From positions 3,036,001-3,100,000 of the forward strand of contig NZ_CP030941.1 in assembly GCF_036621415.1 (NCBI RefSeq): a DNA stretch of 64,000 nucleotides. Direction: 5' to 3'. The position numbers and the translations under genes are program-made. Of the stretch, positions 26,581 to 36,050 are shown one piece after another. The stretch is from Nitratireductor thuwali (GTDB lineage Bacteria; Pseudomonadota; Alphaproteobacteria; Rhizobiales; Rhizobiaceae). The first letter of the stretch is position 1, and the number at the start of each line of letters is the position of its first letter. The notes below the pieces were generated by a model. It was not told the origin of the DNA. It saw nothing but the letters and a program-made list of their open reading frames with translations, and ran no database searches.

Positions 26581-27546
26581 CTATCCGACCTTCGCGCCGG
26601 CGGCCAGCTTGGCGCCGCGCAGGAAGTTCTCAGCATCGACCGGCTTGCCGCCCGCGCGCTGCACTTCCACAAGGCGCACGGCGCCCGAACCGCAGGCACC
26701 CGAACCACAGGCACCCGAACCGCAGGCAATGGTCAGCGCATCGTCCAGCACCAGGCCCGGTTCGCCTGCGCCTTCCGCGACGACCGACCGCAGCAGCTTC
26801 ACCCGCTCGGCCTTCCCGCCGATGGGCATTTCGCACCAGGCTCCCGGAAACGGCGAAAGGCCGCGAATATGGTTGTGCACTTCCGGCGCGGTCCGGGTCC
26901 AGTCGACCCGCGTCTCCTCCTTGCTGATCTTCTTCGCATAGGTCGCGCCTTCTTGAGGCTGCGGCGTCAGGGTCAGCGCCCCCCGTTCCAGCCGTTCCAT
27001 GGCCTCGACCATCAGCCCCGCACCGACCCCCATCATCCGGTCGTGCAATTCGCCCGCAATCATGTCCGGGCCGATGGCGACGCGCTCTTCCAGCGCGACA
27101 GGTCCGGTGTCGAGCCCTTCGTCCATCTTCATGATCGTCATGCCGGTCTCCCGGTCGCCCGCCATGATCGCGCGCTGGATGGGAGCGGCCCCCCGCCAGC
27201 GCGGCAGCAGCGATGCGTGGCCGTTGAAGCAGCCGAGCCGGGTGCCCTCCAAAATGGCCTTCGGCAGCAAAAGCCCATAGGCGACCACGACGGCCGCATC
27301 GGCCTCAAGCGCCCGGAAAGCCTCCTGCTCCTCCGCGCCCTTCAGCGATTTCGGCGTGCGCACCTTAAGGCCGCGCGTCTCCGCCGCGCGATGCACGGGC
27401 GATTTCGTAAGCTCCAGCCCGCGCCGTCCGGCCGGCCGCGGCGGCTGTGTGTAGACGGCGGCGATCTCATGCCCGGCATCGGCCAGGGCAGTAAGCATCG
27501 GGACCGAGAAATCCGGCGTTCCCATGAAAATCAGGCGAAGGGGCAT
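26581..27546 (-). CDS. fmt: methionyl-tRNA formyltransferase
   Basis: A 321-residue enzyme that formylates Met-tRNA(fMet) using 10-formyltetrahydrofolate. Signatures: [20 protein letters not shown] at the N-terminus, [36 protein letters not shown] with the folate-binding SLLP, and the catalytic Asp region [12 protein letters not shown]. The C-terminal OB domain includes an odd triple repeat, [19 protein letters not shown] (three 12-base units, encoded at about 26688-26730), seemingly a local expansion in a loop. It follows def on the same strand (37-base gap), the usual pairing. Confidence 0.95.
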   Translation of the reverse strand: MPLRLIFMGTPDFSVPMLTALADAGHEIAAVYTQPPRPAGRRGLELTKSPVHRAAETRGLKVRTPKSLKGAEEQEAFRALEADAAVVVAYGLLLPKAILEGTRLGCFNGHASLLPRWRGAAPIQRAIMAGDRETGMTIMKMDEGLDTGPVALEERVAIGPDMIAGELHDRMMGVGAGLMVEAMERLERGALTLTPQPQEGATYAKKISKEETRVDWTRTAPEVHNHIRGLSPFPGAWCEMPIGGKAERVKLLRSVVAEGAGEPGLVLDDALTIACGSGACGSGACGSGAVRLVEVQRAGGKPVDAENFLRGAKLAAGAKVG

Positions 27547-27583
27547 GCCCGCACCCCCCTGAGAGTGTCCCGGCTGAGCCGCT

Positions 27584-28114
27584 TCATCCCGCCATGCGGG
27601 CAGGCGGCCGGTCCTTCGCAAGTTTCTTGAACTTGCGCACGACGATGTCGCGCTTGAGCTTCGACAGATGGTCGATGAAGAGCACGCCGTTCAGATGGTC
27701 GATCTCGTGCTGCAGGCAGGTGGCCAGAAGGCCGTCGGCCTCGACCGTCTGCTCCTTGCCGTCGAGGTCGATATATTTCACCGTCACCTCGCCCGGGCGC
27801 TCCACCTCGGCGTAATAGTCGGGGATCGACAGACAACCTTCTTCATGCACGCTGCGCGTATCGGAGCTGGCGACGATCTCGGGATTGATGATCACCCGCG
27901 GCTGGGGCTCCTCGTCCTTTTCCGCAAGGTCCAGCACCAGCATGCGCAGCGGCTCGCCCACCTGTATCGCCGCCAGCCCGATGCCGGGCGCGTCATACAT
28001 GGTGTCGAGCATGTCGCGCGCGAATTTGCGCAGCGCATCGTCGACCCGCTCCACGGGCTTGGAAACCTCACGCAGCAGCGGATCGGGAAGGACTATCAGC
28101 GGTCGGATCGTCAT
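27584..28114 (-). CDS. def: peptide deformylase
   Basis: A 176-residue metalloenzyme that removes the formyl group from nascent peptides. All three motifs are intact: [20 protein letters not shown] with the metal Cys, and [12 protein letters not shown] with the two His ligands and the catalytic Glu. ATG 28114 ([14 protein letters not shown]) gives the normal length. Together with fmt it forms the formylation and deformylation pair. Confidence 0.97.
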   Translation of the reverse strand: MTIRPLIVLPDPLLREVSKPVERVDDALRKFARDMLDTMYDAPGIGLAAIQVGEPLRMLVLDLAEKDEEPQPRVIINPEIVASSDTRSVHEEGCLSIPDYYAEVERPGEVTVKYIDLDGKEQTVEADGLLATCLQHEIDHLNGVLFIDHLSKLKRDIVVRKFKKLAKDRPPARMAG

Positions 28115-28491
28115 GCGCGTCAGGTAATGGCTCCCGGACTTGCCGTCAATATGAAAGCGCGGCGCGCCAGGGCCATCGCATATGTCGGCGCCTTCCCCCA
28201 CTCCGTCCCGCTTCGCGTTCCACCTCTCCCCCGCAACGGGGGAGAGGAAACGCCGGCTAAGACGCTAGGCGCCCTTCCTCTCCCCCACTTCTTGGGCCGG
28301 AGGCCGAGACGGAGTGGGGGAGCAGGCGCTTCCTTATGCGATAGCCTGCCAAAAGGGGGAGGGGACCATGGAGCGCTCGCCCAATCTCTCCTCCTTGTGG
28401 GGAAGGAACCTCGCAATCGCCCTGGCTGCGTACCGCACATTGTTCACGTTTTGGTCTTATGATGCACCCGCGAATCGGATAGGCTCCATCC
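28115..28491. other. gap between def and rmuC with a large inverted repeat
   Basis: No gene is seen. The main structure is the perfect 13-bp inverted repeat CCCCCACTCCGTC / GACGGAGTGGGGG (28195-28207 and 28308-28320), with CTCTCCCCC / GGGGGAGAG inside it. A similar CT-rich unit appears again at 61546-61664. Since def and rmuC are divergent, both promoters should lie here, but none was recognised. Confidence 0.6.
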
Positions 28492-29739
28492 ATGAACGAC
28501 ACGATCTCGCTGTTTTCCTCGCCGGTCGCGCAATTGGGCGCGACCACGCTGACGCTGGGCCATCTGGCGGCCGCCGGCGCCTGCATCGTGCTCCTGCTGC
28601 TGGCCTTGCTTGTCGCGGGTATCTGGCGCGGGGCCTCGGCCCGCGCCGTTGCGGCGGTCGAGGCTGCCGAGCGCGCCCGCGAGGCGGAGGCGCGCCTGGC
28701 CGACCTTGCCAAGGCGCAGGCCGAGCTTCAGGGCCGCATGGGCACGATTGCCGAGGTCTTCGGCCAGCGCCAGGCGGAGATGACGAAGTCGATCTCCGAG
28801 CGCCTGGACGGCATGACGTCGCGCCTCGGCCATTCGATCACCGAGCAGACCAAATCGACCCACGAAAATCTCGCCCGGCTGCAGGAGCGCCTGGCGGTGA
28901 TCGACACCGCCCAGAACAACATCCAGTCGCTGGCCGGCCAGGTCGTGCAACTGCAGCAGATCCTGTCGAACAAGCAGACGCGCGGCGCGTTCGGCCAGTC
29001 GCGGATGGAAGCGATCATCGCCGATGGCCTGCCGCACACGGCCTACGAGTTTCAGGCGACCCTTTCCAACAACAGCCGGCCCGACTGCCTCGTCAAGATG
29101 CCCAATGGCGCGCCGTCGCTGGTGATCGACGCCAAGTTTCCGCTGGAATCCTGGAATGCCATCCGCGCCGCGGCCGAAGGTGAGGGCGGCTCGCCCGAGG
29201 CCCGCCGCCAGGCCGAGCAGTCCTTCCGCCGCGACGTGGAGGTGCATGTCAAGGCGATTGCCGAAAAGTATCTTTTGACCGGCGAAACCCAGGACACGGC
29301 CTTCATGTTCGTACCGTCGGAATCGATCTTCGCCGAGATCCACGAGAATTTCGAGGCGCTGGTGCAGAAGGCCCATCGCGCCCGCGTCGTCATCGTGTCG
29401 CCTTCGCTTCTGATGCTGTCGATCCAGGTCATCCAGGCCGTATTGAAGGACGCCCGCATGCGCGAGCAGGCCCATCTCATCCAGGCCGAGGTCGTGCGCC
29501 TGATGCAGGACGTCTCCCGCCTCGACGACCGCGTGCGCAAGCTCCAAGGCCATTTCCTGCAGGCCAACAAGGACGTGGAAATGATCCTGACCTCCGCCGA
29601 CAAGGTCACCAAGCGCGGCGCCAGGATCGAGGCGCTGGAGCTCGGCGCGCTGCAGGGGGAGAAGACGGGGGACGAGGAAACCTCTTCCGTGGACGGTCCG
29701 GCCTCCAGCCGGCTCAGGCTGCGCGTCGTCGACGAATAA
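28492..29739 (+). CDS. rmuC: DNA recombination protein RmuC
   Basis: A 415-residue protein with a leading hydrophobic segment (AAAGACIVLLLLALLVAG), then a coiled coil (AAVEAAERAREAEARLADLA) and the RmuC nuclease-like core: GAFGQSRMEAIIADGLP, RPDCLVKMPNGAPSLVIDAKFPLE, and TAFMFVPSESIFAEIHE. The acidic DAKFP is the putative active-site segment of a PD-(D/E)XK fold. RmuC limits inversions at short inverted repeats, of which this window has many. It stands alone; a repeat element follows. Confidence 0.94.
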   Translation: MNDTISLFSSPVAQLGATTLTLGHLAAAGACIVLLLLALLVAGIWRGASARAVAAVEAAERAREAEARLADLAKAQAELQGRMGTIAEVFGQRQAEMTKSISERLDGMTSRLGHSITEQTKSTHENLARLQERLAVIDTAQNNIQSLAGQVVQLQQILSNKQTRGAFGQSRMEAIIADGLPHTAYEFQATLSNNSRPDCLVKMPNGAPSLVIDAKFPLESWNAIRAAAEGEGGSPEARRQAEQSFRRDVEVHVKAIAEKYLLTGETQDTAFMFVPSESIFAEIHENFEALVQKAHRARVVIVSPSLLMLSIQVIQAVLKDARMREQAHLIQAEVVRLMQDVSRLDDRVRKLQGHFLQANKDVEMILTSADKVTKRGARIEALELGALQGEKTGDEETSSVDGPASSRLRLRVVDE

Positions 29740-29822
29740 GGGCGGCAAAACACGACCGCAGTGCCCGGTTCCGGCGATGGCGGCGGCCTTGCCGTTCTCT
29801 TCGTCCCGCTCAGCCTTTGGCG

Positions 29823-29919
29823 CTACAGCATCGGCCCGAAAATCGGGATCGATTTTCGGAAAGCACGATGCGTAGATTCAGGAAGTTAGAGCGTCCTTTG
29901 TGCGTCCGAGTGGACGCTC
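29823..29919. repeat. double-hairpin intergenic element, copy B (inverted)
   Basis: The reverse complement matches 9202-9310 closely: GACGCACAAAGGACGCT, a TAA, the shared linker TGAATCTACGCATCGTGCTT, then CCGAAAATCG/CGATTTTCGG and GCCGATGCTGTAG. Its outer hairpin overlaps the last 11 codons and the stop of hisG. Confidence 0.85.
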
Positions 29920-30611
29920 GAGGCTCCAAGCCGCCGCGCGAGTTCCTGCGCCAAAGCCGCGTCTTCCGCCCCGCGCTCTTTCACCGCCTCCACCAGGCAG
30001 GCCTGCGACCGCAGGATCACCCCGTCGTCCAGCACCTTCAGATGGTTTGCCGCAAGCGTCGAGCCGGTCGTGGTGATGTCGACGATGATGTCGGCCGAGC
30101 CCGCCGCCGGCGCGCCTTCGGTGGCGCCCAGGCTCTCCACGATGCGGTAGACCTGGATGCCGTGCTTCTGCGAGAAGAACTGCTGCGTCAGCCGCCAGTA
30201 TTTCGTGGCGATGCGCAGCCGCCGCCCGTGGCGCTGGCGGAAATCGGCGGCCACGTCGTCGAGATCGGCCATGGTGGCGACGTCGAACCAAACCTCGGGC
30301 ACCGCCACCACCACATCGGCCCGCCCGAAGCCGAGCCGCGCCGCGATATCGACCTTGCCTTCCCAGTCGGCAATCGTCTCGCGCACCAGGTCCTCACCCG
30401 TCACGCCCATGTCGATGGCGCCGCGGTCGAGCTCGCGCGCGATCTCGGAGGCCGAAAGGAACGCGACCTCGATGCCGGGATAGCCCTTCATCGTCGCGCG
30501 GTAGCGCCGGTCGTTCTCGGGCATGGCAATGGTGAAGCCGGCCGCCTGCAGCGTTTCCACCGCCTGCTCCTTCAGCCGGCCTTTCGAGGGCAGGGCAAGG
30601 GTGATGCTCAT
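29886..30611 (-). CDS. hisG: ATP phosphoribosyltransferase, short (HisZ-dependent) type
   Basis: A 241-residue short-form HisG that starts histidine synthesis by joining ATP and PRPP; short forms need HisZ, which lies just upstream. Motifs: [44 protein letters not shown], and the PRPP loop [16 protein letters not shown]. The last 11 residues, [11 protein letters not shown], and the stop are encoded by a dispersed repeat, so the natural C-terminus has been replaced. Overlaps hisZ by 4 bases (ATGA). Confidence 0.95.
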   Translation of the reverse strand: MSITLALPSKGRLKEQAVETLQAAGFTIAMPENDRRYRATMKGYPGIEVAFLSASEIARELDRGAIDMGVTGEDLVRETIADWEGKVDIAARLGFGRADVVVAVPEVWFDVATMADLDDVAADFRQRHGRRLRIATKYWRLTQQFFSQKHGIQVYRIVESLGATEGAPAAGSADIIVDITTTGSTLAANHLKVLDDGVILRSQACLVEAVKERGAEDAALAQELARRLGASSVHSDAQRTL

Positions 30612-31729
30612 CGCGTGCCCTCCCGCAGCGCCGCGACCCGGTCGAGCCAGATCGAAAAGCCGACGCCGGGTATCGGGTCGGAAGCGCCGAGCAGCGTCAA
30701 AAGGCGGTCGTACCGCCCGCCGCCGGCCAGCGGCTGGCCGCCGTCGCCGGCCCCGATCTCGAAGATGAAGCCCGTATAATAGTCGAGCGGACGGCCGAAC
30801 CCGGCGCGATACTCGATATCCGCCAGCGCCAGCCCCTCATCGCTTATGCGCCCGGCGCGCCCGGAAAAATCCTCCAGCGCGTGATCGATGATCAGGCCGT
30901 GCCCGCCGGCAAAGGCGGCAAGCCGCTCCGCCGCCTCGGAGGCCGGCGCGCGGATCGCCAGAAAGCTCTTGAGCGCGGCCAGCGCATCGTCGTTCAGCCG
31001 CACGCTGCGCAGCTCCGCCTTTTCGGCGAGCCGGCGCGCGATGTCGGCGGGCGTGCGGCCCGCCGAGGGCGAAAGCCCGGCGGCCTCCATCGCCTGTTCG
31101 ATATGGGCTTCCAGCGCGCTTTCATCGCCCCGCGCGACCAGCCCGGCCACTTCGCGCGGCATCGACGCCGCGTTCTGCGGGTTGGCCAGTTCCGACATCA
31201 CGGCGTCCAGCATGGCAGGAGAGCCGAAGGCGCGCACCAGCCGCTTCTGCCAGCCCCTCGGCAGGCCGAGCGCGGAAAGCACCGCCTCGAAAACCGCCTG
31301 GTCGCCGATGGTGATCGAAAGCGCCGCCCCCGGCAGGACGCGCGATAAAAGCGCATGCGCATCGGCCAGCGAGCGCGCATCGGCCGATGCGTGGTCGGGC
31401 GCGCCCAGGTCCTCGATGCCCGCCTGGAAGAACTCCGCCCCGCCCTCGCGCCGCTGGCGGAAAACCTCGCCCAGATAGGCATAGCGGCGCGGCGTGGCGG
31501 CCCGCTTGGCGATATGCTCGCGGCAGACGGGAATGGTGAATTCCGGCCTGAGGCAAAGGCTTTGCCCCGTCTCGCTCTCCGTCAGGAAGATGCGCCGCCG
31601 CAGATCCTCGCCCGCCATGTCGAGAAAAGGGTCGGCCGGCTGGATGATGTCGATATCCGTCATCGCCGCCTCGCGCTCGGTAAACAGCGAGAGGATATCG
31701 GGCGCGAAGGAGGGGTAGCGGATGCTCAT
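30608..31729 (-). CDS. hisZ: ATP phosphoribosyltransferase regulatory subunit
   Basis: A 373-residue HisRS-like protein without anticodon domain, which binds short HisG and gives it histidine feedback. Class II synthetase-type motifs: [20 protein letters not shown] (motif 2-like), [20 protein letters not shown], and the C-terminal [15 protein letters not shown] (motif 3-like). The His-binding region [18 protein letters not shown] is also visible. hisG overlaps its end; a repeat element separates it from hisS. Confidence 0.94.
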   Translation of the reverse strand: MSIRYPSFAPDILSLFTEREAAMTDIDIIQPADPFLDMAGEDLRRRIFLTESETGQSLCLRPEFTIPVCREHIAKRAATPRRYAYLGEVFRQRREGGAEFFQAGIEDLGAPDHASADARSLADAHALLSRVLPGAALSITIGDQAVFEAVLSALGLPRGWQKRLVRAFGSPAMLDAVMSELANPQNAASMPREVAGLVARGDESALEAHIEQAMEAAGLSPSAGRTPADIARRLAEKAELRSVRLNDDALAALKSFLAIRAPASEAAERLAAFAGGHGLIIDHALEDFSGRAGRISDEGLALADIEYRAGFGRPLDYYTGFIFEIGAGDGGQPLAGGGRYDRLLTLLGASDPIPGVGFSIWLDRVAALREGTR

Positions 31730-31739
31730 GAGGGCGTCG

Positions 31740-31925
31740 CGGGCGCTGTAGCCGTCACCCCCCCCTCTGCCCTGAGCTTGTCGAACGGGCCGGGCATCTC
31801 CCCCTCAAGGGGGGAGATTGGCCGTCGCGCCGGCTTTCGCCAATCGTGGAGTCGGAGGTCGATGACAGGATAATCTCCCCCCTTGAGGGGGAGATGCCCG
31901 GCAGGGCAGAGGGGGGTAGCCTTGA
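31740..31925. repeat. RIME-like element 3, interrupted
   Basis: Contains CTCCCCCTCAAGGGGGGAG near the left and CTCCCCCCTTGAGGGGGAG near the right, with CCCCCTCTGCCCTG and the right-hand CAGGGCAGAGGGGGG as arms. The left arm is split by GAGCTTGTCGAACGGGCC, a string that also occurs inside the 180-bp repeats at 33628 and 34051, so one family seems to have combined with another. Confidence 0.65.
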
Positions 31926-31940
31926 CGCCTGCGTCCAACA

Positions 31941-33488
31941 TCATCCAGCCGCGCCGTCCCGCTCACGCTTCTGCGCGTCCAGCACACGCTGCACCGCCTC
32001 CACCAGCTCGTCCTCCTTCACGGAAAACTGCGCCACGCGCGCCTCGCGCCATTCCTCGTTGCTTTCGATCTCGGCGGAAAGCTGCTTGCCCTCGATCAGG
32101 TCCTTGATCTGCACCTCGCCGTTGGCCCGCTCGTCCGCCCCTTGAATGATGGCGAGCGGGCAGCCCCGCCGGTCGGCATATTTGAGCTGGTTGCCGAATT
32201 TCTTCCAGTTGCCCTGATACATCTCGGCGCGGATGCCGGCATCGCGCAGCCGCTGCGTGAACGACTGGTACTTCGCCATCGCCTCCATGTCGCCGTCCAT
32301 CACGGTGACGAGCACCGGCGCCAGCACCGGGTCCTGCCCCAGCTTGCCGAGGTTCTTCAGCGCCGTCATCAGCCGCGAAACGCCGATGGAAAACCCCGTC
32401 GCCGGCACCGGCTGCCCGCGAAACCGCGAAACCAGCCCATCATACCGCCCCCCGCCGCCGACCGAGCCGAAACGCACGATCTCGCCTTTTTCATTGGGGA
32501 TCTTGGCGGTCAGTTCGGCCTCGTAGACGGGACCGGTGTAGTATTCGAGACCGCGCACGACGGAGGGGTCGATGCGGATGCGATCAATGTCATAGCCCGC
32601 CGCCGCGCAAAGCAACTGAATCTCATCGAGCTCGGCACACCCCTGCACAACAAGCGGGGAATCCTCGAAACCACGACTTAGATTGTCCACCGTAAGCCCG
32701 TTGGCCACACCGGTTGCGCCTGATCCCTGCTCGTTCCAGCCGGTGATGTTCAGGAGTCTCGTAATCTGGGCGTCGTCGAGACCGGCACCCTTCGTGAAGT
32801 CACCTTCACCTTCTCGTCCGCCGTCCCAACGGCCAGGTCCAAGAAGAAGCATCACATCGTCGACCGAAAACTTATCCAGCTTATCAATCGCCCGCAGCAC
32901 CGTCAGCCGCCGCCCAGCCTTCTCCTCGCCGCCGAGGCCAACCGCCTCCATCACCCCGTCGAGCACCTTCCGGTTGTTCACCCGGATCACATAGTCGCCC
33001 CGCGCGATCCCCAGCGCCTCCATCACATCCGCCATCATCATGCACATCTCGGCATCCGCCGCGACGGAGGGCGCGCCCACCGTGTCGGCGTCGAACTGCA
33101 TGAACTGGCGGAAGCGGCCGGGCCCGGGCTTCTCGTTGCGGAACACCCAGCCGGCGCGGTATGTGCGGTAGGGAAGCTGGATCTCGTTGAAATTCTCGGC
33201 CACATGCCGGGCCAGCGGCGCCGTCAGGTCGTAGCGCAGCGAAAGCCACTGCTCGTCGTCGTCCTTGAGCGAGAACACGCCCTCGTTCGGCCGGTCCTGG
33301 TCGGGCAGGAACTTGCCCAGCGTGTCCGTATATTCCATCAGCGGCGTCTCGAGCGGATCGAAGCCGTAGCGCTCATAGACGGCGCGTATCTTTTCCATCA
33401 TCTCGCCCGTGGCGCGGATGTCGTGCGGATGACGGTCGGCAAAGCCCCGCGGCAGCCGCGCCTTCACCCTGTCAGCCTTGTTCGCCAT
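31941..33488 (-). CDS. hisS: histidyl-tRNA synthetase
   Basis: A 515-residue class II synthetase that charges tRNA(His). Motif 1 lies near [20 protein letters not shown], motif 2 near [19 protein letters not shown] with the [13 protein letters not shown] segment, the histidine pocket in [15 protein letters not shown], motif 3 in [19 protein letters not shown]; the anticodon domain ends the protein. ATG 33488 ([16 protein letters not shown]) is preferred over an upstream frame running through repeats. Residues about 200-303 (32580-32890) use many codons rare in the neighbours (CTA, AGT, CGT, TGT, TCA), suggesting a mosaic insertion or exchange. Confidence 0.95.
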   Translation of the reverse strand: MANKADRVKARLPRGFADRHPHDIRATGEMMEKIRAVYERYGFDPLETPLMEYTDTLGKFLPDQDRPNEGVFSLKDDDEQWLSLRYDLTAPLARHVAENFNEIQLPYRTYRAGWVFRNEKPGPGRFRQFMQFDADTVGAPSVAADAEMCMMMADVMEALGIARGDYVIRVNNRKVLDGVMEAVGLGGEEKAGRRLTVLRAIDKLDKFSVDDVMLLLGPGRWDGGREGEGDFTKGAGLDDAQITRLLNITGWNEQGSGATGVANGLTVDNLSRGFEDSPLVVQGCAELDEIQLLCAAAGYDIDRIRIDPSVVRGLEYYTGPVYEAELTAKIPNEKGEIVRFGSVGGGGRYDGLVSRFRGQPVPATGFSIGVSRLMTALKNLGKLGQDPVLAPVLVTVMDGDMEAMAKYQSFTQRLRDAGIRAEMYQGNWKKFGNQLKYADRRGCPLAIIQGADERANGEVQIKDLIEGKQLSAEIESNEEWREARVAQFSVKEDELVEAVQRVLDAQKRERDGAAG

Positions 33489-33627
33489 GGTCGAAAATCC
33501 ATCCGTCGAGAATAAGAAAAACCGCGCCCCGTCCAGGGCGCGGCTGTCGTAACCGATAAGCCCGGAACCGGCAAGGGCGGGCGGTTGCAGCACCGTCGAG
33601 GATGACGAAGCCGAGCACCCCACCATC

Positions 33628-33800
33628 GTCATCCCGGAAGCCCGAAGGGCTATCCGGGACCCATTGGAAGGTCATCGTAGAGCGCGTCCCCTCTGAGCTT
33701 GTCGAAGGGCCTCATCCCGGCACCACCCGCGCCTTCTGCGGAACTCGGCCGCGCCAACCCAATAGGTTCCGGCTCTCGCTGCGGTCGGCCGGGACGACGA
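33628..33800. repeat. ~180-bp direct repeat, copy 1
   Basis: Begins GTCATCCCGGAAGCCCGAAG and ends in GCGGTCGGCCGGGACGACG. It matches 34051-34233 nearly throughout, including the shared GACCCATTGGAAGGTCATCG and CTCTGAGCTTGTCGAAGGGC strings. Partial copies: 5791-5822 (tail, inverted) and 42389-42450 (head). Confidence 0.75.
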
Positions 33801-33877
33801 AGGTTGATGCGCCATTGTAAATCGTTGGGGGGTGTATATCACCAAGGTTGGCGGTTAGCGCTATCCCACCATACAGT

Positions 33878-33920
33878 TCGTCATCCTCGGGCCCCGACCC
33901 GAGGATCCATGCCTGAACGA
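33878..33920. repeat. short palindromic repeat (CCTCGGG type), copy 2
   Basis: CGTCATCCTCGGG and CCCGAGGATCCATGCCTGAAC, the same unit as at 4669-4713 with one changed loop. Confidence 0.6.
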
Positions 33921-34050
33921 CAAAAATGCCTCAGCCTGTGTGGTGTAGTGTGTTCGGACCCACAAAGCACGATGACTTCAGGTTGGATCAGCCGCACAGA
34001 CCATCTTCAGCTCCGCGGAGGTTCGCCGATGAGCGCTAATGCCCCAGTTC

Positions 34051-34233
34051 GTCATCCCGGAAGCCCGAAGGGCTGTCCGGGACCCATTGGAAGGTCATCG
34101 TAGAGCGCGGCCCCTCTGAGCTTGTCGAAGGGCCTCATCCCGGCGCATGTCAGCGCCAGCGGTCCCTTCTACGGAGCCCGGCCGCGCCAACCCGATAGGT
34201 CCCGGCTCTCCCTGCGGTCGGTCGGGATGACGG
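34051..34233. repeat. ~180-bp direct repeat, copy 2
   Basis: Head GTCATCCCGGAAGCCCGAAG, tail GCGGTCGGTCGGGATGACG; the two ends are complementary over the GTCATCCCG/CGGGATGAC part. It lies in direct orientation to copy 1, 250 bases away. Confidence 0.75.
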
Positions 34234-34274
34234 ACGTGGGCGCATGGCGCCACCCCACCTGAACCCACTCACCC

Positions 34275-36050
34275 CTAGCTCACGAAGCGCAGATTCGACA
34301 ACTCGTCGGCGATTTCCTTGAACTTTTCGGCCAGGTCCCCGCCCGTGGCGTTCCAGAACAGCTTGGCGGGCTTGCCGTTGCCGTCCTTGCGGAAGCGGGA
34401 CTCCGAGGCGCACCGTTCCAGCGCCTCGATCTGGCCGCGCTCGGCGCGCTTTCGATCGTCGAGATCGAGCGCCACGGTGATGACGATGATGCTCTCGTCC
34501 TTGGCGTTGCTGCAGAGCTTGTCGAACTGCTGGTTCATCGCCTCGGTGTAATTGTCGTTCGAGTAATCCCACCAGTTGGCGGTGGTGCCTTCGAAGATGC
34601 GGCCGTTCTTCGCATAGCCGTAGTTGGAATAGGTTGACTTGTTTCCCGCGTTGTCATGCCTGCCGAGTGATTCCGGCGTGTAATAGGTGTTGGCGCCGTC
34701 GGTCAGCACGATCACGATCTTGTCGTTGCCCCTTTCCGCGTCGTCCCGCCCCTCGGTAAAGGGCGCCCGGCCCGAGACCACGCGCCAGCCCCAGGCCATG
34801 CCCTCCGGCACATTGGTCGCGCCGTCCGCACGCATGGCATCGATCGAATCCTTGATCTTCTTCATGCCGGCGGCGCTTGCAACGTCGGTCAGCGGCGTGA
34901 TCGGCCGGGTGGTGCAGCTGTAATTGGGCCCTTGGCCAGATTGTATCGAGGGATTGGCGACGGCGTGGAAATATTTGGGCATGAATTCCTGTCGGAATTT
35001 TGCGTCGCCGCCGGTCTGGTCGGCCCACCAGTCGTTGGGGGGGCGCCGCCGGCCGTCGGGCTGGTCGGTCTCATCCGGCGCGAACATCGGCACGAAAAGC
35101 GTCTCGGGCCTCGTCCAGCTCGCCGGCTCGTCGCTCAGGCCGTGGGGATAGGGCCGCATTTCCACGCAGCCGGCCCATTTGGCGTCGACGTCTCCGCGGG
35201 TTCTGTCCTTTATCTCGTCATAGAGCGTGAACCGCGTAACCTTGTCGCCTTCCTCCTCCTTCCAGCCCTTGCCGACCTTGCGGTAGATGCCGCGAACCAG
35301 CTCGACGCGCTTGTTTGGGTTGCGCGCCTCCATCGTGTCCCAGTTGAAGTTCTCGTGATGAACGGGCGACAGCCCGTCGGTGTCCATCCAGGAAGCATTC
35401 GCGTTCTCCGGACCCACATTGACGGAGGCCGCAAAAGGCACGATGCCGAACTGCACCGGCTTTACGACCTGCTTCACCTGCCCCGCCTGACCGGCCATGG
35501 TCTCGACCAGCTGCTTGGCGGCTTCCTTCAAAAGGTCGATGCGCTTCTTTCCGGAGCCCAATCCGGTGTAGGCCATGGAGCCCGAATTATCGAGCACCAG
35601 CGCCACCTCCACGGTGTTCTTCAGGCGTACCTCGCTGGATGCGCTGATCGTCATGGCCGTCTCCTCGCCGGACGCCCCGCGCATGGCCTGGAAAGCCGGG
35701 TAGAATATCGGATCGTAGTTGAGCGTCGCCGACAGTTTGAGCGTGCTGCCGCCGGCATTGTTTTCCGGCAGCACCACATGCAGCTTCGTCATGGCGGGGT
35801 CGATGGGGCCGAGATTGGCCTCGAAGAATTCCTTGGCGTACTGCTTCGCCTCCTCGTCGCTGGCACCCTTGAGGATGTGCAACGCCGTTGCCATGCCCGC
35901 CGCATCCAGCGCGTTGAGCGTGATATTGCGATGACGGCTGGCCTGGGTGTAGTCGATGGCCAGCGCGACCCCGCCCACGATCGGGATCATGAGAAATACC
36001 GTGAGCATCGCGTAGTTTCCGCGCCTGTCGCTCAAAAACCTGCGAAACAT
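34275..36050 (-). CDS. TadG-like pilus assembly protein with vWA domain
   Basis: A 591-residue protein. The N-terminus is the TadE/TadG-like segment RFLSDRRGNYAMLTVFLMIP with one membrane span to about residue 35 and the GNxA pattern typical of the family. A von Willebrand A domain starts near residue 155 with the MIDAS DNSGSM; a MIDAS-type threonine and the IVLTDGANTYY block follow. Long central insertions are rich in charged and aromatic residues. Family members sit in the periplasm at the Flp/Tad pilus machine. No other tad genes lie near, so it is an orphan copy. ATG 36050 is preferred. Confidence 0.9.
   Translation of the reverse strand: MFRRFLSDRRGNYAMLTVFLMIPIVGGVALAIDYTQASRHRNITLNALDAAGMATALHILKGASDEEAKQYAKEFFEANLGPIDPAMTKLHVVLPENNAGGSTLKLSATLNYDPIFYPAFQAMRGASGEETAMTISASSEVRLKNTVEVALVLDNSGSMAYTGLGSGKKRIDLLKEAAKQLVETMAGQAGQVKQVVKPVQFGIVPFAASVNVGPENANASWMDTDGLSPVHHENFNWDTMEARNPNKRVELVRGIYRKVGKGWKEEEGDKVTRFTLYDEIKDRTRGDVDAKWAGCVEMRPYPHGLSDEPASWTRPETLFVPMFAPDETDQPDGRRRPPNDWWADQTGGDAKFRQEFMPKYFHAVANPSIQSGQGPNYSCTTRPITPLTDVASAAGMKKIKDSIDAMRADGATNVPEGMAWGWRVVSGRAPFTEGRDDAERGNDKIVIVLTDGANTYYTPESLGRHDNAGNKSTYSNYGYAKNGRIFEGTTANWWDYSNDNYTEAMNQQFDKLCSNAKDESIIVITVALDLDDRKRAERGQIEALERCASESRFRKDGNGKPAKLFWNATGGDLAEKFKEIADELSNLRFVS

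Larger units (their letters stand above)
33489..34274. other. 786-base gap made of dispersed repeats
   Basis: No coding gene is seen. The gap carries two direct ~180-bp repeats (33628-33800 and 34051-34233) and a copy of the CCTCGGG palindrome (33878-33920). A hisS promoter should lie near 33489-33600. Parts of this gap are shared with other intergenic regions of the window. Confidence 0.6.

Noticed and set aside
33489..34274. Short frames between hisS and the TadG-like gene as genes
   Set aside because: They run through dispersed repeats and give Arg/Pro-rich junk peptides.
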